Source: Caballeronia sp031450805 (GTDB lineage Bacteria; Pseudomonadota; Gammaproteobacteria; Burkholderiales; Burkholderiaceae). Taken from it: 64,000 nucleotides of DNA. The stretch lies in the NCBI RefSeq assembly GCF_031450805.1, contig NZ_JARTVY010000001.1, positions 806,001 through 870,000 of the forward strand, written 5' to 3'. The notes beneath the pieces were generated by a model. The model made no database searches and was not told the DNA's origin. It saw only the letters and a list, made by a program, of their open reading frames with translations. Each line of letters opens with the position of its first letter. The stretch's first letter is position 1. Positions 1 through 7,842 of this stretch are shown one piece after another. Position numbers and translations under genes: made by a program.

Positions 1-2
1 CA

Positions 3-284
3 TGGTCCGCCCTGGACATCAAGACGCTTGCCTTCGCGATGACCGGCCTGCCCTATCGCAAGGCAATCAAACCGCGTCTGCCGAAGCACTGGTTCGATGA
101 ACTGCCGCACACGCACGTCGCACTCGACGACGCCATCGAGCAGGGCGCGCTGTTCTGCAATATGCTGGCGGAACTGCAGGCATCGCATGCGGCGGCGGCA
201 AAAGCGGCTGAAAGCGCGGCTGAAAATGCCGGGTCATCGGCCGAGGATCATCTGAAAGGTAAAAACGCGCCGTCTAGCCGGTGA
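3..284 (+). CDS. 3'-5' exonuclease of the DEDD (RNase T-like) superfamily, C-terminal fragment
   Basis: The reading frame is open from the left edge of the window to a TGA at 282-284, so only the C-terminal 93 or so residues are present. The stretch HVALDDAIEQG fits the last exonuclease motif (ExoIII, H-x4-D) of DEDDh 3'-5' exonucleases, in which His and Asp help bind the two catalytic metal ions. The upstream motifs with the first acidic residues lie outside the window. After the motif comes a short helix and an Ala/Glu/Ser-rich tail of about 35 residues that looks disordered. Which nucleic acid it degrades cannot be told from this piece. It may end a transcription unit, since the next gene starts 95 bases later with its own ribosome-binding site. 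Confidence 0.6.
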   Translation, partial: WSALDIKTLAFAMTGLPYRKAIKPRLPKHWFDELPHTHVALDDAIEQGALFCNMLAELQASHAAAAKAAESAAENAGSSAEDHLKGKNAPSSR

Positions 285-379
285 GTAAGGGAAACTACCT
301 CATTGCACCGGCGTTGCATTGCCTTTCTTTTCTGACACCACTACTATGAGAGTTAAATCGCGACCGAACGGAGGCGCAG

Positions 380-838
380 TTGACTCTCGACACGTTCTCA
401 CAAAAAATCCTGCGTCTTCTGCAACTGGACGCCCGGCGCTCCGTTCAGGAAATCTCCGATCAGGTCGGCCTCTCCAGCACGCCGTGCTGGCGGCGGATCA
501 AGGACATGGAACAGTCCGGCGTCATTCAGCGTTATACCGCGCTGCTTGATCGAGAAAAGCTCGGCCTGCATGTCTGCGCACTCGCGCATATCCATCTCAC
601 GCGGCATACGGAAGGCGGCGTCGAGCAGTTCGAACGCGAAATCGCTACGTGCCCGGAAGTGACCGAGTGCTACAGCACGACGGGCGAATCCGATTACATC
701 CTGAAGATCGTCGCGCCCGATATCAAGGCGTACGACGCTTTCCTGCACGACCGGATCTTCAAGATTCCGGCGGTCGCGCAGGTTCGCACGAGCGTCGTGC
801 TTCGCGAGATCAAGTTCGATACGCAACTGCCGTTGTGA
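380..838 (+). CDS. Lrp/AsnC family transcriptional regulator
   Basis: 152 residues, the usual length for the family. An N-terminal winged helix-turn-helix (about residues 5-55, with LDARRSVQEISDQVGLSSTPCWRRI holding the recognition helix, split here as LDARRSVQEISDQVG and LSSTPCWRRI) is followed by an alpha-beta RAM ligand-binding domain (about 65-145), including the GESDYILKI strand typical of Lrp effector sites. Such proteins form dimers to octamers and sense amino acids. The start is TTG at 380, chosen because GAGG lies five bases upstream and the homology begins directly at the N terminus. It converges on the CDF exporter gene, so the neighbourhood does not reveal a target. Effector unknown. 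Confidence 0.9.
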   Translation: MTLDTFSQKILRLLQLDARRSVQEISDQVGLSSTPCWRRIKDMEQSGVIQRYTALLDREKLGLHVCALAHIHLTRHTEGGVEQFEREIATCPEVTECYSTTGESDYILKIVAPDIKAYDAFLHDRIFKIPAVAQVRTSVVLREIKFDTQLPL

Positions 839-854
839 ATCGACGCAGCGCGTG

Positions 855-2033
855 TCAATCGGCGGCGTGTTGCGGTGGTTGATGCGCGGCGCGCCTGATT
901 GACTGAGCTACGCGAATCTCCCGCGCGCCGAGCGTCTGCCTGAGCGCTTCAAGATCGACTCTGGCGAGGCGGAATTCCGTATCGCCCGATTTCGCCTGCA
1001 GCAGCAGAATCTCCACGTCGAAGCCGCGCTTCAGATAATGAAGATTGAGCGCATCGACGGATAAACCCTCTTCGGCCAAAGCCGCGCGCACGGCCTCCGC
1101 GACGGTCGAGCGCAGCGGGTAATTGCCGGGCAGCGGATTCGCGGCATCGCTTTCCGGATCGACGTGAATGAGCGCGTCGATCACGCGCGCGTCGGTGAGA
1201 ATATGCGCCCGCGCCGATTCCGCGATGAAATGCCCTTCGGAAACCGTAATGAGCGGATCGACGAGGATATGCGCATCGACGATCGCCAGGTCGCCCATTT
1301 TGCGCGTGCGCAAATCATGCACATCGCGCACGCCGGGCGTGTCGAGCAAAATGCCGCGTAAATCGGCGGTTGTCGCTTCATCGAGCGCGCGGTCCGACAG
1401 GTCCTGCAACGCATCCCAGGCAAAGCTCCAGCCCATTTTGCCGATCATGAAACCGACGAGCGCCGCCGCAATTGGATCGAGAATACGAAAACCGGCGAGA
1501 CTGCCGATGATCCCCAGCGCAACCACCAGCGAAGAGGCCGCATCCGAACGCGCGTGCCATGCATTCGCGACCAGCATTGCAGAACGCACGCGTTCCGCAG
1601 CCCGCAACATATATCGAAACAGCGCTTCCTTCGAAAGCAGCACGATAATGGCGACGGCCAGTGCGCTGGCATGTACTGGCGGAATATCGTGAGGATGCAT
1701 GATGCGCGTCCCGGCGCGCCACAACATTCCCGCGCCGACAACGATCAGCAATCCGCCGAGGAAAAGCGAAGCGACGGTTTCATACCGGCTGTGACCGTAG
1801 TTGTGATCGATATCCGGAACCGCAGCGGCCTTTCGGTTAGCGATCAGTACGACAAAATCCGACACGATATCGGCCAGAGAGTGCACGCCGTCCGCTATCA
1901 ACGCCTGCGAGTGCGCAATTACACCCACGACTAGCTGGCCTGCAGTCAGGCCGCTATTAAGCACGATACTCGTCCACGTCGTCCGGACAGCCACCGCCTG
2001 CTTTTCCGCCGCATCCGCCACTGAAAGTGACAT
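855..2033 (-). CDS. Cation diffusion facilitator (CDF) family metal efflux protein
   Basis: 392 residues. The N-terminal half holds six predicted membrane segments. The metal-site pattern DGVHSLADIVSDF appears in helix II, followed by HNYGHSRYET, typical of FieF-like CDF proteins; a second acidic/His site (HARSDAASS) lies in helix V. The cytoplasmic C-terminal part (about 210-392) begins with a ferredoxin-like dimerisation fold (VRDVHDLRTRKMGD, ILVDP) and extends into a second similar module, making it longer than E. coli FieF (300 residues). The family exports divalent cations (Zn, Fe, Mn, Co) against protons across the inner membrane. The metal cannot be assigned from sequence alone. Convergent with the Lrp-type regulator. 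Confidence 0.88.
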   Translation of the reverse strand: MSLSVADAAEKQAVAVRTTWTSIVLNSGLTAGQLVVGVIAHSQALIADGVHSLADIVSDFVVLIANRKAAAVPDIDHNYGHSRYETVASLFLGGLLIVVGAGMLWRAGTRIMHPHDIPPVHASALAVAIIVLLSKEALFRYMLRAAERVRSAMLVANAWHARSDAASSLVVALGIIGSLAGFRILDPIAAALVGFMIGKMGWSFAWDALQDLSDRALDEATTADLRGILLDTPGVRDVHDLRTRKMGDLAIVDAHILVDPLITVSEGHFIAESARAHILTDARVIDALIHVDPESDAANPLPGNYPLRSTVAEAVRAALAEEGLSVDALNLHYLKRGFDVEILLLQAKSGDTEFRLARVDLEALRQTLGAREIRVAQSIRRAAHQPPQHAAD

Positions 2034-2190
2034 GTAATTCGCCTCGTGTCGTCGAGGTATGATTTTATCAGCGCGGCGCGATGCGATCGCGCCCCGTCCG
2101 ATGCCAACCTCGTTGAGAATCAGCAGGTTATATCGCGAGGCGGTCGACGGTACCGGCCAGCCTGGGGACCTGCGGCTTCAGCGGTCGCCA

Positions 2191-2224
2191 AAAGAAAAGC
2201 CGCGCACAAAGGCGCGGCTTTTCT
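2191..2224 (-). terminator. Rho-independent terminator of the H-NS-like gene
   Basis: A 12-bp perfect stem (2194-2205 with 2212-2223) around a 6-base loop. On the minus strand it is followed by a T-rich run (TTTTCTTTT). It sits 23 bases past the stop codon of the H-NS-like gene. Confidence 0.85.
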
Positions 2225-2246
2225 GCATCTTCATATCCGGGCCGGC

Positions 2247-2552
2247 TTATTTGCCGATCAGGAAACTGTCACGATCCTGGCCTGCGATCCACTTCGGCGG
2301 CTTGCCACGGCCCGACCAGGTGCTGCCGCTTTCCGGGTCGCGATATTTAGGCGCGACGCCCGAACGGCCACGCGACGATGCCTTGGCGGATTTGCCGCCT
2401 CGCCCGCCCGCCAATTCCTGAAGCGTGATGCCATAATCCGCCATCTTCTGTTTGATCTCATTAAGTACTTCGGCGTATTCGCGCGACTTCGCTTCTTCGA
2501 TCTGACGCTCGAGAGACTCGCGTTGTGCGAGGAGTTCCTTGTATGAAGGCAT
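2247..2552 (-). CDS. H-NS family nucleoid-associated DNA-binding protein
   Basis: 101 residues. The N-terminal half (about 1-50) is a predicted coiled coil for oligomerisation (LLAQRESLERQIEEAKSRE). A Gly/Ser/Arg-rich linker (about 50-67) leads to the C-terminal DNA-binding domain with the family signature around TWSGRGKPPKWI, whose R-G-K core acts as an AT-hook-like minor groove binder. The family silences AT-rich and horizontally acquired DNA. Burkholderia genomes carry several paralogues, so the exact orthologue is not assigned. The gene stands alone, with a strong terminator behind and a promoter-like sequence about 60 bases upstream. Confidence 0.92.
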   Translation of the reverse strand: MPSYKELLAQRESLERQIEEAKSREYAEVLNEIKQKMADYGITLQELAGGRGGKSAKASSRGRSGVAPKYRDPESGSTWSGRGKPPKWIAGQDRDSFLIGK

Positions 2553-2900
2553 GGCAATTCCTTAAGTGGTGTGCTGTATTGCGAGTCAGGCGCCCGCTCA
2601 ATCAGTTATCAGTATAGCCTCGGACTGGTCCGGAGATTAACACAAAACCGATTATCGCGGCGGGTCGCATTGACATTAACGGGTTTAGATGTATTGCCTC
2701 GTAACATTTGCCGGCATTGCGGGGCATTCACGCTGTCGCTGTTTGTTGGAATCTGACGACTTCCGCGAACTCTTCCGCTGTCATGGAATGAAAGCACCCA
2801 TAGTCGCCAGTCAGGAAATTCCCATCACATGGCAACTTTCCAAGCCAGCTTCATTCCTGCGGACCGGATATCGCTCCGGTCGCATATTCTGAGCCGGTGT
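2553..2900 (-). promoter_or_regulatory. Intergenic region with likely promoter of the H-NS-like gene
   Basis: 348 bases without a convincing gene; the short frames here lack ribosome-binding sites and third-position G/C bias. On the minus strand a -10-like TATACT (2611-2616) lies downstream of a weak -35 (TTAATC, 18-base spacer). The spacer contains a 12-base palindrome CGGACTGGTCCG (2621-2632), a possible operator. This would give a leader of about 50 bases before the H-NS-like start. The remainder up to 2900 is less GC-rich than the surrounding genes and shows nothing else I can name. Confidence 0.4.
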
Positions 2901-3566
2901 TCACGTCTGACGCTCGAAGCAATCGATAACTGCGGCTTTCAAATCGTCCATCGTGAGCTTGGGTTTATCGAATGTAAAACGATTGCGAGTTCCGTCACCG
3001 AGGAAATCGCAACCGTAACGATCAATCCCTAATAAATCGACATTAGTGGGCCGGCGCGCATAAGTATCGAAAAAGGCGCATAGCGACGACTCATCGGCGG
3101 CGCAGATGGGTTCCAGCGGATCGATTTCGTCGCCTCCGAGCCAGCCCATCGCGCCGAAACCGCCGATAAAGCGCATTCGTTCGGGCTTCATTACCCAGAA
3201 CGCAAAATCGCCTAGCTGGAGATAGCGCTCGGCGTCCGGGTGATAACGCAAATAACGCTGCGCCAGTTCGTCGCGTTCGTGTTCGTCCGCCGGCGCGAAC
3301 GTGCCGAGCAAGGTCAGCCGCTGTCCCTCGAGCACCTGGCCGTCCGTTGCGTGAGCGACCAGAAAACCGGCGCGCGCATCGGCCTGGAGATTGCGGGTGT
3401 GTTCGGCGAGACGGCTGATGAGCAGCATCGGCGCATGACGCGCGGTCGGCGCGAACGGCAACGCGGTCGGATATGGAAACCCGTGAGGATCGCGCGAATG
3501 CGTGGCGAGCGTGCCTTCCGATACGCGATGGATCAGATGCAGCGGCGCTTGTGGCGGAATATGCAT
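2901..3566 (-). CDS. HugZ-like heme-utilisation / pyridoxamine-phosphate-oxidase-fold protein
   Basis: About 221 residues from the ATG at 3566. That start follows a GGAAG ribosome-binding site, and the homologous part begins there (PPQAPLHLIHRVSEGTLAT). The frame stays open upstream to an ATG pair at 3668-3671, which would add 35 residues with no family resemblance. The N-terminal two thirds form a split-barrel flavin/heme-binding fold (GFPYPTALPFAP, APMLLISRLAEHTRNL, ARAGFLVAHA). The C-terminal third (about 140-220) is a DUF2470-like domain typical of the HugZ family, which binds or degrades heme. No heme transport genes adjoin it, so a role in heme metabolism is by family only. It is divergent from the MFS gene at 3734. 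Confidence 0.75.
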   Translation of the reverse strand: MHIPPQAPLHLIHRVSEGTLATHSRDPHGFPYPTALPFAPTARHAPMLLISRLAEHTRNLQADARAGFLVAHATDGQVLEGQRLTLLGTFAPADEHERDELAQRYLRYHPDAERYLQLGDFAFWVMKPERMRFIGGFGAMGWLGGDEIDPLEPICAADESSLCAFFDTYARRPTNVDLLGIDRYGCDFLGDGTRNRFTFDKPKLTMDDLKAAVIDCFERQT

Positions 3567-3733
3567 GCGGGTTCTTCCGGAATGAGCATCGGAAAATGGT
3601 AATGCACCGTCAGCGAGCGTGTCTCCTGGCCGTTCGATAGAATCGTAAGCTTGCGCGCCGGACGGCATCATCTCCGGTTCACAGGCGCCCCTCGCAACCG
3701 CGGCATTCGCCCACTTTCTCCAACGGCCTTTTC

Positions 3734-4957
3734 GTGTCCGACTCGACTACCGCCTCCTCTGCCCGCGAGTCCAATCCGTCGCTCGCACTGCATCGCAGCC
3801 TGCCTCACGCGACGCGCCAGCGCGCCCGTTACGCGACCATGGCCGTCTTCTTCATCGCCGGCATGATGTACGCCTCGTGGGGCGTGCATGTCCCGACCGT
3901 GCGGGACAAATTCGCGCTCAGCCCCGGCATGCTGTCGCTCGCGCTCTTCGCCGTCGCGGGGGGGTCGATCTTCGCGATGCTCACCACCGCGTCGTGGATC
4001 GCCCGCGCGGGATCGCGCACGGCCTGCATGGCGGGCGGCATCACGATGAGCGTATGCGGCGCGCTGATCCTCGTCGTGCCGAGCTTCTGGCTGCTGCTGC
4101 TCGTGCTCGCGATATTCGGCTGCGGCATGGCGACGCTCGACGTCGCGATGAACGCCGAAGCAAGCGCGGTCGAAGAAGCGCTTGCGCGGCCGATCATGTC
4201 GTCGCTGCACGGCATGTTCAGCATCGGCGGGATGGCGGGCGCGGCAATCGGCGGGGCGCTGATCGCGCACGGCCTCGCGCCCGCGGCGCATCTCGCGCTC
4301 GCGTCGGGGGCCAGCGTCATCGTATTGCTCGCGTCGGTGCCGTCGGTGCTGCCGCACGTGCCGCATCACGAAGCGCACGCGAAGGCGTCGTCGTCGAACC
4401 GCTGGCGTTCGGGCGCGCTGTGGGCGCTCGGCGGCCTGGCGCTCGTCGCGTTGATCGCGGAAGGCGCGATGTACGACTGGGCCACCGTCTATATGCGCGA
4501 TGTCGTGCTCGCCACGCATTCATTGTCCAGCGCCGCTTACGCCGCGTTCTCCGGCGGCATGGCGGCCGGGCGCTTCGGCGGCGATGCGGTGCGCGCGCGT
4601 TTCGGCGCGCCGCAGCTCGTGTTCAGCAGCGCGGGGCTGGCGTTCGTCGGCATGGTGATGGCGCTCGTCTTTCCGAACGCCATCGTCACGATGACCGGCT
4701 TCACGTTGATGGGCCTCGGTCTCGCGAACATGATGCCCGTGCTGTTCGCAGCGGCTGCGCGCGTCAAGGGCGTGACGGCGGCCGAAGGGCTCGCGCAGGT
4801 TGCGGGCCTCGCGTATTTCGGCTTGCTGCTGGGACCGGTGCTGATCGGCGGCGTCGCGCAGGTCAGTTCGCTGCCGGTCGGCTTGTGCATCGTCGCCGCG
4901 TGTTGCGCGGGCGTTGCGCTCATCGGTCCGCGTATCCTCAGGCGGCTGAAGATATAA
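3734..4957 (+). CDS. Major facilitator superfamily transporter (YbjJ-like)
   Basis: 407 residues with about twelve predicted membrane helices. A hydrophilic N-terminal tail of 30 residues precedes the first helix (AVFFIAGMMYASWGVHVP). The loop 2-3 region (ARAGSRTACMAGG) is a degenerate form of the MFS signature. The pattern ASWGVHVPTVRDKF ... MSSLHGMFSIGGMAGAAIG resembles the E. coli YbjJ group, whose substrates are unknown. Start is GTG at 3734. The gene stands alone: divergent from the HugZ-like gene, with a shared bidirectional terminator between it and the next gene on the minus strand. Confidence 0.82.
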   Translation: MSDSTTASSARESNPSLALHRSLPHATRQRARYATMAVFFIAGMMYASWGVHVPTVRDKFALSPGMLSLALFAVAGGSIFAMLTTASWIARAGSRTACMAGGITMSVCGALILVVPSFWLLLLVLAIFGCGMATLDVAMNAEASAVEEALARPIMSSLHGMFSIGGMAGAAIGGALIAHGLAPAAHLALASGASVIVLLASVPSVLPHVPHHEAHAKASSSNRWRSGALWALGGLALVALIAEGAMYDWATVYMRDVVLATHSLSSAAYAAFSGGMAAGRFGGDAVRARFGAPQLVFSSAGLAFVGMVMALVFPNAIVTMTGFTLMGLGLANMMPVLFAAAARVKGVTAAEGLAQVAGLAYFGLLLGPVLIGGVAQVSSLPVGLCIVAACCAGVALIGPRILRRLKI

Positions 4958-4990
4958 AAAAACGCGCGGACCTTCGAAGTCCGCGCGTTC
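4956..4990. terminator. Bidirectional Rho-independent terminator
   Basis: An 11-bp perfect stem (4961-4971 with 4979-4989) with a 7-base loop, preceded by an A run (4956-4962) that becomes the U tract for minus-strand transcription. It lies between the converging MFS gene and binding-protein gene and likely ends both, more strongly on the minus strand. Confidence 0.8.
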
Positions 4991-5014
4991 TTCAGGACGA
5001 ATGTCCCGCAGCGA

Positions 5015-6160
5015 TTACATCTTGACCACGTCGAGCAGCGTCTTCTTGCCCTTCTTGTAGTCGTACAGCGAGATCACGCCGTGCTTCAGGTCGCCCTTCG
5101 AGTCGAAGGTGGTCTGGCCGATCACGCCCTTGTAGTCCGTATTCGGCATCGCGGCGAGAATCTTCGCCGGATCGGCCGAGTTCGCGCGCTTCATCGCATC
5201 GACGATGATGTACACGGCGTCATACGTGAACGGCGCGTAAATCTGGATCGGCTGGCCGTAACGCTTCTGGAACTTGGCCGCGAAAGCCTGACCGCCTTCC
5301 ATCTTCTCGAGCGCCATGCCTGCTTCCGAGCACACGACGTTGTCGGTTGCGTCGCCGGCCAGGTCAGCCAGCTTTTCCGTGCAGACGCCGTCACCCGCCA
5401 GCACCTTCGCGCGCAGGCCGAGCTGCTTCGCCTGCTTGGCGAACGGGCCGCCGGTCGCGTCCATGCCGCCGTACATCACGGCGTCGGGGTTTTCGCCCTT
5501 GATCTTCGTGAGAATTGCGCGGAAGTCGACGGCCTTGTCGTTCGTCGCGTCGTGCGACACGACCTTCAGGCCCAGCGACTTGGCGGTCTTCTCGAATTCG
5601 TTCGCGAGACCCTGGCCGTATGCGGTCGAATCGTCGACCACGGCGACCGTCTTCACCTTCAGGCTCTTAGCCGCGTAGTTGGCGAGCGCCGGGCCTTGCT
5701 GCGCATCGGTCGCGACGACGCGATACGTCGTCTTGAAGCCTTGCTGCGTGTAGGCCGGGTTCGTTGCCGACGGGGAAATCTGAACGATGCCCGCGTCGCT
5801 GTAAATCTTCGATGCCGGGATGGACGTACCGGAGTTCAGGTGGCCGACGACTGCGACGACCTTGTCATCGACGAGCTTCTGCGCGACTTGCGTAGCGGTA
5901 CGCGGGTCGGCTGCATCGTCTTGCGGGTCCAGTTGCAGCGTGATCTTTTGACCGCCGATGGTGAGACCCTTTGCGTTGATCTCTTCGACTGCCAGCCGCG
6001 CGCCGTTTTCGTTGTCTTTGCCCAGGTGAGCGATACCGCCGGTCAGCGGTGCGACGTGACCGATCTTGACGACCTGGTCGGCTGCTGCGGACGTTGCCAA
6101 CGTAGCGAACAGCACGGCTGCGGCGCTGATCGGCAACACTTTGTGAAGCTTGGTGTTCAT
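5015..6160 (-). CDS. Branched-chain amino acid ABC transporter, periplasmic substrate-binding protein (LivK/LivJ type)
   Basis: 381 residues. The start is set at the ATG at 6160: GGAG lies just upstream and a clear signal peptide follows (MNTKLHK, hydrophobic core, cleavage after about residue 26 at SAAA-DQ). Without this choice the frame runs on upstream with no signal sequence. The mature protein is a type I periplasmic binding protein (VVKIGHVAPLTGG, ENGARLAVEEIN, ISPSATNPAYTQQG, YAPFTYDAVYIIVDAM) of the HAAT family. No permease or ATPase genes (livHMGF) adjoin it, so it is an orphan binding protein that presumably shares a transporter encoded elsewhere. It is commonly highly expressed in Burkholderia. 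Confidence 0.93.
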   Translation of the reverse strand: MNTKLHKVLPISAAAVLFATLATSAAADQVVKIGHVAPLTGGIAHLGKDNENGARLAVEEINAKGLTIGGQKITLQLDPQDDAADPRTATQVAQKLVDDKVVAVVGHLNSGTSIPASKIYSDAGIVQISPSATNPAYTQQGFKTTYRVVATDAQQGPALANYAAKSLKVKTVAVVDDSTAYGQGLANEFEKTAKSLGLKVVSHDATNDKAVDFRAILTKIKGENPDAVMYGGMDATGGPFAKQAKQLGLRAKVLAGDGVCTEKLADLAGDATDNVVCSEAGMALEKMEGGQAFAAKFQKRYGQPIQIYAPFTYDAVYIIVDAMKRANSADPAKILAAMPNTDYKGVIGQTTFDSKGDLKHGVISLYDYKKGKKTLLDVVKM

Positions 6161-6700
6161 GTAAGTCTCCAGTTTCGGTCCAAAACAACGACAACGTAAT
6201 CGCCCTGTGCCCCGTCTTTCATCACGATCGCTCAGTCCCGTGGACGACCACGCCGGATGCATCGTCATGCACTTGGCAAGTCCTTCCGGCCGGCCGTTCG
6301 TGGCGGCCGCCATCCGCACTGCGCGCAAGTGTAGGGTTGTCAAATTAATTTAGGGAAGTTTTTTAAGATAGTGGTGTGACTACCGATTAACGCCCGGTTG
6401 AGAAGCCTGCGAACTTGTGCTGGCAATTCCGCTGGCAAGCAATGTTCATGGGGGTTTCCGGGGCATCGCGCGAGGCGGGCTTGTTGCGCGCTTCAAGTTC
6501 GCCGCGCGCGCGCCGATAATCCGCCGCTCATCTTCATTAGCCAGTTTTAAAAGGCCGTTTTCACGATCCGTTCAGGCACGCGCCTCTAAAAATGCGCCGG
6601 CGCGTCAAAGCGCGTGCCAGCGCGCGCTCAGGCGACTGAAAGGGAAAGCTGGCACACTCACTCGCCTGCGTTTCTCACCGAACAAACAAGGAGCTTAGAC
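6161..6700. other. Long intergenic region between two divergent genes
   Basis: 540 bases. It holds the promoter and leader of the binding-protein gene (minus strand) and the promoter of the dienelactone hydrolase gene (plus strand). A markedly AT-rich patch at about 6335-6375 contains, on the minus strand, the -35-like TTGACA but no good -10 at normal spacing. I found no gene, terminator or RNA structure I could support. AAGGAG at 6688-6693 is the ribosome-binding site of the next gene. Confidence 0.5.
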
Positions 6701-7405
6701 GTGACCGTTTCCGTGACTTCCCGATGGATCGACATTCCCGCCGACGGCGGCAGCTTCCAGGGCTATCTTGCGTTGCCGAAGACCGGGACCGGGCCCGCGG
6801 TCATCATCCTGCAGGAAATCTTCGGCGTGAATTCGCACATTCGCAGCGTCGCGGATCAATATGCGGCCGATGGCTATATCGCACTCGCCCCCGATGTTTT
6901 CTGGCGCACGCAGCCGCGCGTCGAACTGGGATATGAAGGCGCGGATCGCGACAAGGCGATGGAACTGCTGCAGAAGACCCATCTCGATTCAGCCGTCGCC
7001 GATGTCGGCGCGGCCGCGAAGGCGCTGCGCGCGCTGCCGGAAGTCAACGGCAAGGTCGCGGCGATCGGCTACTGCTTCGGCGGACGGCTCGCGTATCTCG
7101 CTGCGGCGGAAGGCTCGGTGGATGTGGCCGTGGCCTACTACGGCGGCGGCATCCAGAACCAGCTCGACAAGGCCGATCAGCTGAAGGCGCCGATCCAGTT
7201 CCACTACGGCGAACTCGACGCCCACATTCCCGCCGATGCCGTCGACGCCGTGCGTCAGCGCTTCGCGGGCCGCGCGGATGCCGAAGTCCATGTGTACCCC
7301 GGCGCCGATCACGGCTTCAATTGCGGCGAGCGCGCGTCGTATCACGCGAAGGCGTCCGCGTTCGCGCACGGACGCACGCTGGCGTTCCTCGGCGAACATC
7401 TGTAA
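6701..7405 (+). CDS. Dienelactone hydrolase family protein
   Basis: 234 residues starting at GTG 6701, which has AAGGAG seven bases upstream. An alpha/beta hydrolase with the dienelactone hydrolase triad: Cys at about residue 125 in GYCFGG, Asp in GELDAHIP, and His in PGADHGFNC. The conserved Glu of LQEIFGVN (about 39), which activates the cysteine, is also present. The family hydrolyses dienelactone in chlorocatechol breakdown, but most chromosomal members act on other esters or lactones. No catechol-pathway genes are near, so the substrate is unknown. Confidence 0.9.
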   Translation: MTVSVTSRWIDIPADGGSFQGYLALPKTGTGPAVIILQEIFGVNSHIRSVADQYAADGYIALAPDVFWRTQPRVELGYEGADRDKAMELLQKTHLDSAVADVGAAAKALRALPEVNGKVAAIGYCFGGRLAYLAAAEGSVDVAVAYYGGGIQNQLDKADQLKAPIQFHYGELDAHIPADAVDAVRQRFAGRADAEVHVYPGADHGFNCGERASYHAKASAFAHGRTLAFLGEHL

Positions 7406-7426
7406 GACGCGCGGACCTCGCGCCCG

Positions 7427-7452
7427 ATGACGTCGCCGTTGCGGCGTCATCG
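7427..7452. terminator. Possible hairpin between convergent genes
   Basis: GATGACGTCGCC and GGCGTCATC form a stem with one G-U pair just after the dienelactone hydrolase stop. There is no clear U tract on either strand, so it may only be a weak terminator. Confidence 0.35.
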
Positions 7453-7635
7453 TCATATCAGCGCGGGTAAGCCCTCCACGAGCAGGAACGCGACAAGCAC
7501 GCCGACGAGCGCGCCGAACGCCCTGAGCACGTTGTTCTTGAAGTGCGAAGCGCATGGAATGGCCCCGAGAAACAGCGCGCCTGCAAGCGCCATCGGGATG
7601 ACCAGAATGAAGTCGCCGATCGTGAAATACGTCAT
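7453..7635 (-). CDS. Small hypothetical membrane protein
   Basis: 60 residues from the ATG at 7635, with GGGAGA seven bases upstream. Two predicted membrane helices: IGDFILVIPMALAGALFLGA (about 6-25) and a second running FGALVGVLVAFLLVEGLPAL (about 40-59), joined by a short basic loop (SHFKNN). I do not recognise a family. The good ribosome-binding site, third-position G/C bias and two clean helices argue for a real gene. Function unknown. Confidence 0.65.
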   Translation of the reverse strand: MTYFTIGDFILVIPMALAGALFLGAIPCASHFKNNVLRAFGALVGVLVAFLLVEGLPALI

Positions 7636-7842
7636 GGTGCGTCTCCCATCGTCCTGCTTTTCGTTCTCGATGCGCTCCTCGCGAGAACGCCATCGACGAT
7701 TCGAGTATAGGCCGCAAGAGACGGGGCGTTGACGGGCGACAGCTGGCCGGAAGGCGACCCCAGCGTGCGGAGCCTTGCGCCGCAAGGCCCGCGCAGCCGC
7801 GCTATTAAGCGGACGCGGTAAAACCCTTAGTTTCCTCAGATT

